Assembly (NCBI GenBank): GCA_964389025.1
Contig: CAYMCQ010000090.1
Coordinates: 1-15,300, forward strand
Direction of reading: 5' to 3'
Source: CAYMCQ01 sp964389025
GTDB lineage: Bacteria; Verrucomicrobiota; Verrucomicrobiia; Limisphaerales; CAYMCQ01
DNA length: 15,300 bases
The notes beneath the pieces were generated by a model. The model saw only the letters and a list, made by a program, of their open reading frames with translations, searched no databases and was not told the origin of the DNA. Below are positions 7,320 through 13,673 of the stretch, in pieces (position 1 is the stretch's first letter; each line of letters starts with the position of its first letter). A program made the translations under genes and the position numbers.

Positions 7320-8945
7320 TTACAAATTTCGCAATTCGCGGCGGAGATATTTCCCGACGCCGGATTTGGGCAATGAATCGCGGAACACCACTTCGCGCGG
7401 GGCTTTGTAGGCGGCCATGCGTTCGCGGCAGAAGGCGATGATTTCCTCGGCGGTGGCGGCGACGCCGGGTTTCAAGACCACAAAGGCCTTGACCGTCTCG
7501 CCCCGGTATGGGTCGGGGACGCCGACCACCGCCGCTTCCTGAATTTTCGGATGTTCGAATAAAACCTCCTCCACTTCGCGGGGATAAATATTGAAGCCGC
7601 CCGCGATGATCATGTCCTTCTTGCGGTCAACAATGTAATAAAAGCCATCCTCGTCTTTCTTGGCGATGTCGCCGGTGTAGAGCCAGCCGTCGCGGAGCGC
7701 CAGGGCAGTTTCCTCCGGCTTGTTCCAATAGCCCTTCATGACCTGCGGGCCACGGATGACGATTTCTCCGGCTTCGCCAACGGGCAATTCGCGGGTGCCG
7801 GTTTCCAGGTCCATGATGCGCACATCTGTGTCCGCGATTGGCAATCCAATGCTGGCAATCTTGGGCGAGCCTTCCGGGGGGTTGACGTGGGTGACGGGGG
7901 AAGTTTCTGTGAGGCCGTAACCCTCCACGAGTTTTCCGCCGGTGAGAGATTCAAACTTCTGGCGGACTTCAGCGGGCAAGGCGGCGCCGCCGCTCATGCA
8001 CATGCGGAGCGAGTGAAAGCCATAACGCTGAACTCCCGGCACGCTGTTGAAAGCCACATACATGGTGGGGACGCCGTGGAACATGGTGGGGCGATACTTG
8101 CGGATGACATTCAAAGCCGCGCGGAGTTCGAAGCGCGGCAGGATGACCACGCAGCCGCCCATCTCAACCGAAGAAATCATGATACACGTCATCGCAAAAA
8201 TGTGGAACATGGGCAGCGCGGCCACCAGCACCTCGCGGTTGCTTTTGCCAACCGCCAGCAAGCGACTGGCTTGGTAGGCGTTGGTCACCAGGTTCGAGTG
8301 GGTGAGCATGGCACCCTTGGAGGTTCCCGTGGTGCCGCCGGTGTATTGCAGGCAGGCGATGTCAGCGGGAGCCAGGCCGCTCGGACGCGGTTTGTGGGAA
8401 ACGCGCAGGATATCTTCCCAGTTGTGAAGCGCCGGTTCCACGCGCGTCGAACTCAACTTCGCGCTGATTGAATGCTTGGCTCGCGAGGATGAATTCAGGC
8501 TTCTGCAAAGCTGTTTCCAGTGACGCGGATAATATTGCCGCATGCCGGTGAGGACGATGTGCCGCACGGACTTGAGTTGGGGCAGCGCCGCCTTGATCAC
8601 CGGATAAAGGTTGCGATCCGCGATGACGACTGTGGCACCGGCATCGTTCCACTGGTGGGTGATCTCTCGCGCGGTATACATCGCACTCGTCGCCGTGACG
8701 ATCGCGCCTGCCCGCATCGCGCCAAAGTAGCTGATCACAAACTGCGGGCAGTTGGGCATCAGCAAGGCCACGCGGTCGCCCTTCTTGACTCCAATCGCCT
8801 GCAACCCTGCCGCGAGACGGTTCACGTGATCCTGGAGCTGCCGGTAGGAAATTTTTGCGCCGAAATAAAGCAGCGCCGTTTGACCGGGCGATTTCGCCGA
8901 GGTTTTTGCCAACAGTTGTGGCAAGGTGATTTTGGGGTAAGGCAT
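7320..8945 (-). CDS. fadD: Fatty-acid--CoA ligase (AMP-binding, FadD-like)
   Basis: This 541-residue cytoplasmic enzyme activates fatty acids to acyl-CoA with ATP through an acyl-adenylate. The adenylating-enzyme motifs are all present and in order. The phosphate-binding loop is YTGGTTGTSKG (from residue 201). GYGLTETSP and DGWLYTGD follow. The hinge and core region VDRKKDMIIAGGFNIYPREVEEVL comes next (long motif, residues ~435-460). The C-terminal catalytic lysine is K532 in SGVGKYLRREL. Length and motif spacing are normal for the long- or medium-chain family, but chain length cannot be read from sequence. It lies 36 bases downstream of the acyl-CoA dehydrogenase gene, a natural beta-oxidation pairing. 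The start ATG is clear, though no strong Shine-Dalgarno sequence precedes it. The symbol denotes the family; orthology to E. coli fadD is not proven. Confidence 0.93.
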   Translation of the reverse strand: MPYPKITLPQLLAKTSAKSPGQTALLYFGAKISYRQLQDHVNRLAAGLQAIGVKKGDRVALLMPNCPQFVISYFGAMRAGAIVTATSAMYTAREITHQWNDAGATVVIADRNLYPVIKAALPQLKSVRHIVLTGMRQYYPRHWKQLCRSLNSSSRAKHSISAKLSSTRVEPALHNWEDILRVSHKPRPSGLAPADIACLQYTGGTTGTSKGAMLTHSNLVTNAYQASRLLAVGKSNREVLVAALPMFHIFAMTCIMISSVEMGGCVVILPRFELRAALNVIRKYRPTMFHGVPTMYVAFNSVPGVQRYGFHSLRMCMSGGAALPAEVRQKFESLTGGKLVEGYGLTETSPVTHVNPPEGSPKIASIGLPIADTDVRIMDLETGTRELPVGEAGEIVIRGPQVMKGYWNKPEETALALRDGWLYTGDIAKKDEDGFYYIVDRKKDMIIAGGFNIYPREVEEVLFEHPKIQEAAVVGVPDPYRGETVKAFVVLKPGVAATAEEIIAFCRERMAAYKAPREVVFRDSLPKSGVGKYLRRELRNL

Positions 8946-8981
8946 GACGCTAAAATCAATTATGAACTATGAATTTCCTTT

Positions 8982-10778
8982 TCATTTGACTGCCACCAAG
9001 GCTGGAAAGCTGCCGACTTCGCATAAGCGTTTCGCGATGCGACGCCGCAGCGCGACGGCATTCAGCGGCGACCAGCGGAGCAACCGCCGCACAATTCCCA
9101 ACTGCGCGCGCAGTTCATCCCCCTGCGAAGTCGCGGCCAGCGCCTGTCGCGCCTGCGATTCCATCCGACCCACGGCGTCGTTGATGAAGACCAAGGTCAA
9201 ATCCGCCATCACTGACGAACTGCCGTTGGCCTTGCGCGCTTTCAGCGTTCGCAGCAGCGCGCTTTCGGCCAGGTAAATGTCAATGATCATGTCGCTCAAG
9301 CTGGCGACCACTTCCTGTTCGTCGCCGAGTTTCTCGCCGAATTTCTGGAAGGCCACGCCGGAGACAAAGAGCGCGAGCTTCTTCGCGTTCACCAGCACCG
9401 CATGGGCGACGGCCAGTTCATCGCCGTCACCGCCATCAGACAACGGCGACATGTCCAACAGTTCCTTGGTCACTTTCGTGATCGCCTGGACGAGCGGGAA
9501 GCGGCCGCGTTGCGCACGGCGCATGAGCAGTCCGGGAACGAACAGGCGGTTGATCTCGTTGGTGCCCTCAAAAATGCGGTTGATGCGCGAATCACGGTAA
9601 GCGCGCGCGGCGGGAAATTCCTCGGTGTAACCGTAGCCGCCGTGAATTTGCAGGGCTTCATCCGCCACGCCATCGAGAATCTCACTGCAAGCAACCTTGA
9701 TGATGGAACATTCGAGCGCGAACTCGTCCAGTGCGCGCGCGAACGCCGGCGAATCCATCATCTCGCCCGTGGCCATTACGGCGTCAATCATGGCGGCCGT
9801 GCGGTAACTGATGCTTTCGCCGGCGAAAGTCTGGACGGCCATTTCAGCCAGCTTGTGCTGAATCAATCCGAACGAAGCGATTGGGCGACCGAATTGTTGG
9901 CGTTCCAGCGCATACTTGGTGGCGACTCTGATCAAATCTTTCGCGCCGCCGATGGCGCCGGCACCAAGGCCAAAGCGTCCGAAGTTCAAAATGTTGAAGG
10001 CGATGTAAGCGCCCTTGCCGATTTCGCCCAAAACATTTTCCACGGGGACTTTGACGTCTTCGAGAATCACGCGGCGGGTGGACGAAGTTTTGATGCCGAG
10101 CTTGTGTTCTTCCTTGCCCGTCGAGACGCCGGGGAAAGTTTTCTCGACGAGGAATGCGGTGACGAGTTTGCCGTCAACTTTGGCGAATACGGTGATCAAG
10201 TCCGCCCAGCCGGCGTTTGATATCCACATTTTCGTGCCGTTGAGCACGTAATGTTTTCCGTCGGGCGTGAGCGTGGCCTTGGTGCGCAGGCCGAGGGCGT
10301 CCGAACCGGAGCCGGTTTCGCTGAGGGCATAGGCGGCAATCCATTCGCCGCTCCCGAGTTTGGGAAGGTATTTTTTCTTTTGCGCCTCGGTGCCAAAATA
10401 AATGAGCGGCTGCGTGCCGATGCCAGTGTGCGCGCCGGCCGTGACGCCGAATCCGCCCAGCCGCGTGAGTTGTTCTGCAACGCCGATGCCCGTGACTTTG
10501 TTCAGGCCGAGGCCGCCGTAGTCGGGACTGATTTCCATGCCGATGAGTCCCAGCTTGGCGGCTTTGCGAAAGAGTTGCGGGGCGATGCCATCCTTCTGAT
10601 GCTCGAGCGCTTCGACATTGGGCAACACTTCCTTGTCCATGAACTTCTCGGCGGTCTCGGCCATGAGCCGTTGTTCGGACGACAAGTCCTCGGGCGTGAA
10701 CACGAGGGCGGGGTCGGTTTCAGCGAGCAGGAAATTCCCGCCGGTCAGGTGGGAGGGAAGAGGTTTTAACTGCGACAT
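8982..10778 (-). CDS. Acyl-CoA dehydrogenase, VLCAD/ACAD9-like with C-terminal extension
   Basis: This 598-residue FAD enzyme introduces the alpha,beta double bond into acyl-CoA, the first oxidative step of beta-oxidation. The ATG at 10778 is preferred; the frame also allows a TTG at 10814 (12 residues more), which adds nothing recognisable. Visible motifs are YALSETGSGSD (flavin and substrate binding, middle domain), KMWISNAG, the arginine-containing ERQQFGRPIASFGLIQHKLAE, and IHGGYGYTEEFPAARAYRD. The catalytic base is E404 in RIFEGTNEI. About 190 residues follow the core, as in the very-long-chain and ACAD9 branch, where this extension helps membrane association or dimer contacts. It is the first gene of a tight five-gene minus-strand series and is followed 36 bases later by the CoA ligase, which would make its substrate after one activation step. 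The electron acceptor (ETF) is not encoded nearby. Confidence 0.93.
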   Translation of the reverse strand: MSQLKPLPSHLTGGNFLLAETDPALVFTPEDLSSEQRLMAETAEKFMDKEVLPNVEALEHQKDGIAPQLFRKAAKLGLIGMEISPDYGGLGLNKVTGIGVAEQLTRLGGFGVTAGAHTGIGTQPLIYFGTEAQKKKYLPKLGSGEWIAAYALSETGSGSDALGLRTKATLTPDGKHYVLNGTKMWISNAGWADLITVFAKVDGKLVTAFLVEKTFPGVSTGKEEHKLGIKTSSTRRVILEDVKVPVENVLGEIGKGAYIAFNILNFGRFGLGAGAIGGAKDLIRVATKYALERQQFGRPIASFGLIQHKLAEMAVQTFAGESISYRTAAMIDAVMATGEMMDSPAFARALDEFALECSIIKVACSEILDGVADEALQIHGGYGYTEEFPAARAYRDSRINRIFEGTNEINRLFVPGLLMRRAQRGRFPLVQAITKVTKELLDMSPLSDGGDGDELAVAHAVLVNAKKLALFVSGVAFQKFGEKLGDEQEVVASLSDMIIDIYLAESALLRTLKARKANGSSSVMADLTLVFINDAVGRMESQARQALAATSQGDELRAQLGIVRRLLRWSPLNAVALRRRIAKRLCEVGSFPALVAVK

Positions 10779-10925
10779 GTGGGGGATATTTTTCCATTCG
10801 ACGGCATTTGACAATCATTTTCAGACGCACATGTCATTTTTTTTGCCTGCCGCGCCCGTGGGAGCAGTGAGAAGTGCGAGCGGGTTCTCGTCCTTCGGAC
10901 TTCACACTTTGGATTTCACCGGTGA

Positions 10926-13469
10926 CTACTTCGTGAACACGGCGCGATGGATTGGGGCCGGATAAGGAACGTTGGGGCCTTTGGTGACGAACCAGAGGAT
11001 GCGATTGAGTTCATCCTCGGGGATGCGGTCGTATTCGCTCCAGTCCATCTGCTGGGATTGTTGGGCGAAGGGTGATTTCTCAGTGTTGCGCGCATTCAAG
11101 TCCACTTTTGGCGTGAGCGGATGATACGGCGTGAGCTTGGCGGTTTTCCTGAAACTGTTGAACATGGGCGTGGCGCTGGCGTCATATTGCGTCAGCGGCG
11201 GCAGTCCGAGGATCAGTTCCATTGTCCGGATCATGCTCGCAGTGGTGTAGAGTGTGCTGTCCACGAAGCCGCGTTTGGCGTAGGGGCTGATCACGAAGCC
11301 CACGGTGCGATGGGCGTCCACGTGGTCGGGGCCGTTTTGCGCGTCGTCTTCGATGACGAAGATGGCCATCTCTTTCCAGAAGCGGCTGCGCGTGGCGGCT
11401 TCGACGATTTTGCCCAGGCCGATGTCGTTGCTGGCGACGCACGCGTCCGGCGTGAAGGCTCCGGGCGTGGTGCCGCGGGTGTGATTCTCACCGAGCGACA
11501 TGATGGTGAAGCGCGGCAGCACGCCGGTCTTCTCGGCGGCGTGCAGGTCGTCAATCCAGCTTTGCACCTTGTTCATGTCACGTTCACCGGTCCACTTGCC
11601 GCGGTTGATGGAAGGGACGCGCTGGGCGCCTTCGCCGTAATTTTTGTAGGAGACGCCGTGGCGCTGGCAGAGGTCCCAGAGGTAACCGGCTGCGGGGTTT
11701 TCCATCTCCTCGTTGCCTGGCAACCGGCCATGGCCGGAGTAGGACATGATCCAGGAGCGCTGGTTGAAATCAGTGGCGATGGCGGCGTCGCACCAACTGT
11801 GGCCGTCCACGCTGACTTCGCCGTTGCAATAAAGGTTGTCGAGGAGCACGTAATCGCGGGCGAGTTGATGTTGATTTGGAGTCACGTCCTCGCCGAACAT
11901 GACGAGGTGAGGATCGCCATTGCCGGCGGGCCGGCCTTTGGCGTCCTTGAATGCGCCGAAGATCTGGTCGTAGGTGCGGTTCTCCTTGATGATGTAGAGG
12001 ACGTATTTGATCGCACACGGCTTGCCGACTTCATCAGGGATGACGCTGTTGCTCTTCAGGGAGGCGCGACGCAGCGTGTCGGGGGTGTAAGGTGAATTGC
12101 GGCGGACTTGTTCGGTGTAGGCGGCCATGCGCGCGGCGTGCGGTCGGGCGATGATGGAAATGGCGCCTTGGAACGTCCGCCCGATGTGATCGAACGGCGG
12201 CGGTTTGTGAAGCACGCGGGGTTCGGATCTTTGGGGCGGAACGTTGGCGCGGGAGGTCAATCCCTTGCCATTGGCGACGAACAAGGTCTGATCATCCGGG
12301 CTGACCGCCACGGCGGTGGGATACCAGCCGACGGGGATGAAGCCGATCGCCACCGAGATGTTGCGATCCGAAACATCCACGACCATGACGTTGTTGTTGT
12401 CGGCGTTGGCAATGAACAGCGTTCTACCGTCGGACGAGAGGGCGACGGCGTCGGGCGTGCTGCCTTCCGGGGATTGCGGGTAAAGCGAAGTGGAAATGAT
12501 TTCGCGCGTTCCATCCCAGAGCCGGCGCGCGGGACTGGCGGGAACCGGCGGTTCCTCCAAAGTCCTGGTCTGGAGAACGTGCACGGTGTTATCGCCGGCG
12601 CACGCCACGAACAGGCGTCCGTCCGGGCCGAGGGTCATGTCATTCGGACGCCGTCCAACAGTGAAATCGCGCACACGATGGTTGGTTTCGGTATCAATCA
12701 AACTGACGCTGCGGCTGCCCCAGTTGCTGACGTAGAGATGGCGCTTGTCGGCGCCCATGACGCAGGAATGAGGGTGTTGCCCGGCCGGAATTTTTGCCTC
12801 CAACGCGAGTGTGTCAGGGTGTAGCACCCAGACTTCATGGCTGCTCTCGTTACAGACGTAGAGTCGGCCGGTCGTGGGATGAACTGCGATAGACCCGAGC
12901 ATCGTGCCGACTGCATCCGCCGCGGGTTTCACCGGGCTTGCCGGCGTCGCCTTGCCGTCGGCGTAATCGAACACGTGAATCACGCCCGAATCTCCACCCG
13001 ATACGAAAATGCGGCTGCTCCCGCCCGGGCGGGACTGAAACGCGAGTCCGTTCCAAACCTTCGGCAGCGGGAGGAACTGGCTTACGCGCCTGCCCTCTAT
13101 GTCAAAAAGCGTCAAACCCGTGTCGTTGAACCCACCGCTTGCCGCCGCGAGCACCTTCTTGTCCGGCGACACCACAAATTTCAAAGCCATGTCGCTGATG
13201 GGAATCTGTTCGCCCGCGGGCGTGACACCCCATCCGCTGAAGAGGAGGTTTTTACCCGGCCTCAGTCCGGGTCTCATGCGCAGGCTCTGGCTTTTGACAT
13301 CCTCGTCTGCCTTTCGCACCTGCCGCGCCGGAGCTTCCGGGTGAAGACTGGTCGTAAGCGGCGGCGCGGCGTGGCAGCAAAGTAAAAATGCAAAATTAAA
13401 AATTAAAAATGAAGACAGCCCCAAAAGCTTTCGGGGTTGCCTTTTTAATTGTTCATCGTTGTGTTTCAT
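10926..13469 (-). CDS. Exported YncE-type beta-propeller fused to phosphoesterase (PF04185-like)
   Basis: The protein has 847 residues. The signal peptide core is SSFLIFNFAFLLCC followed by HAAPP, so export is expected. Residues ~65-450 form a YVTN/YncE-like seven-bladed propeller, with repeats such as GRLYVCNESSHEVWVL, RHLYVSNWGSRSVSLID, GRLFVACAGDNTVHVL and RTLFIANADNNNVMVVD. From ~485 on the sequence is a phosphoesterase of the phospholipase C/acid phosphatase type. It has KENRTYDQIFG (E496, N497, D501), corresponding to the ENRSFD motif of that family, then VSVDGHSW, and EDDAQNGPDHVDAHR near residues 707-721, all likely metal ligands. Such bifunctional proteins are widespread in Acidobacteriota and Verrucomicrobiota; their substrate is not established. 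It is divergent from the PqaA-like gene and 147 bases upstream of the dehydrogenase gene. The first ~70 residues are largely made of repeat DNA. Confidence 0.88.
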   Translation of the reverse strand: MKHNDEQLKRQPRKLLGLSSFLIFNFAFLLCCHAAPPLTTSLHPEAPARQVRKADEDVKSQSLRMRPGLRPGKNLLFSGWGVTPAGEQIPISDMALKFVVSPDKKVLAAASGGFNDTGLTLFDIEGRRVSQFLPLPKVWNGLAFQSRPGGSSRIFVSGGDSGVIHVFDYADGKATPASPVKPAADAVGTMLGSIAVHPTTGRLYVCNESSHEVWVLHPDTLALEAKIPAGQHPHSCVMGADKRHLYVSNWGSRSVSLIDTETNHRVRDFTVGRRPNDMTLGPDGRLFVACAGDNTVHVLQTRTLEEPPVPASPARRLWDGTREIISTSLYPQSPEGSTPDAVALSSDGRTLFIANADNNNVMVVDVSDRNISVAIGFIPVGWYPTAVAVSPDDQTLFVANGKGLTSRANVPPQRSEPRVLHKPPPFDHIGRTFQGAISIIARPHAARMAAYTEQVRRNSPYTPDTLRRASLKSNSVIPDEVGKPCAIKYVLYIIKENRTYDQIFGAFKDAKGRPAGNGDPHLVMFGEDVTPNQHQLARDYVLLDNLYCNGEVSVDGHSWCDAAIATDFNQRSWIMSYSGHGRLPGNEEMENPAAGYLWDLCQRHGVSYKNYGEGAQRVPSINRGKWTGERDMNKVQSWIDDLHAAEKTGVLPRFTIMSLGENHTRGTTPGAFTPDACVASNDIGLGKIVEAATRSRFWKEMAIFVIEDDAQNGPDHVDAHRTVGFVISPYAKRGFVDSTLYTTASMIRTMELILGLPPLTQYDASATPMFNSFRKTAKLTPYHPLTPKVDLNARNTEKSPFAQQSQQMDWSEYDRIPEDELNRILWFVTKGPNVPYPAPIHRAVFTK
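13019..13034. repeat. 16-base perfect palindrome TCCCGCCCGGGCGGGA
   Basis: This perfect palindrome lies inside the propeller region of the phosphoesterase fusion gene and is read as SRPGGS in a loop between FQ and SRIFVSGG. It shares its arms with the hairpins at 4044 and 13552 but is read in a different frame from the 4044 copy. Confidence 0.7.
13254..13272. repeat. Inverted repeat ACCCGG/CCGGGT in the N-terminal part of the phosphoesterase fusion
   Basis: Six-base arms are separated by seven bases. It is read as RPGLRPGK between the signal peptide and the first propeller blade. It could be chance in GC-rich DNA, but it lies in a stretch where other inverted repeats cluster (13328-13340, 13419-13436). 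Confidence 0.4.
13373..13419. repeat. Dispersed 47-base repeat, copy B, coding for a signal-peptide core
   Basis: This is the second copy of the repeat at 7187-7233, with one mismatch and the same orientation. On the minus strand it codes for SSFLIFNFAFLLCC in the propeller/phosphoesterase protein. It abuts the palindrome at 13419-13436, sharing one base. Two tandem ATTAAAA heptamers lie in its centre. Confidence 0.9.
13419..13436. repeat. 18-base palindrome CCCCAAAAGCTTTCGGGG, copy 3 (one mismatch)
   Basis: This copy has one base changed from the other two. It codes for PRKLLG at residues ~12-17 of the propeller/phosphoesterase protein, directly upstream (in the sense of the gene) of the signal-peptide-core repeat. 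Confidence 0.85.
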
Positions 13470-13673
13470 ATAATTCGTTCAGCGGAAGGCTTCATTCAAT
13501 TTGTGCGGCGACTTTGCGCCGCCGGACATCAATCCGTCAAGCTTCGCTTGATCCCGCCGGGGCGGGACGGCAAATTGCGAAAAACTCCCAATTGAAATGG
13601 TTTGACTTGGAAGTAGGAATCATTACCACTCTGCAACCCGTTTAGGTCGGGATGAAATCTTGTTTGTAAAATT
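13470..13673. other. Divergent intergenic region with several inverted repeats
   Basis: This 204-base spacer must hold both divergent promoters. It carries hairpins GCGGCG/CGCCGC (13505-13522, loop six), TCAAGC/GCTTGA (13537-13551, loop three) and TCCCGCCGGGGCGGGA (13552-13567). A weak CCCG/CGGG pair lies at 13637-13651, 22 bases before the PqaA-like ATG. A possible -35 element TTGACT lies at 13602-13607, but no convincing -10 follows at the right distance. No ribosome binding site is obvious for either gene. Confidence 0.6.
13552..13567. repeat. Hairpin TCCCGCCGGGGCGGGA in the divergent intergenic region
   Basis: The stem has seven base pairs around two bases. It is directly adjacent to the TCAAGC/GCTTGA hairpin at 13537-13551, forming a composite of two stems. 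It is the intergenic member of the TCCCGCC/GGCGGGA family found twice inside genes of this window. Confidence 0.65.

Noticed and set aside
10916..10925. Palindrome TCACCGGTGA just after the stop of the phosphoesterase fusion
   Set aside because: It has no loop and no following T run in the direction of transcription, so it is not a convincing terminator. The 147-base spacer shows no other clear signal.
11121..12095. A 324-codon open frame on the plus strand
   Set aside because: It overlaps the phosphoesterase domain on the other strand, which carries the ENRTYD and DHVDAHR motifs. The plus frame is low in structure and unlike any known family.
13211..13222. Palindrome CGCCCGCGGGCG
   Set aside because: It is short, made only of G and C, and codes for ordinary propeller-leader residues (TPAGEQ). 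It is likely chance in this base composition.
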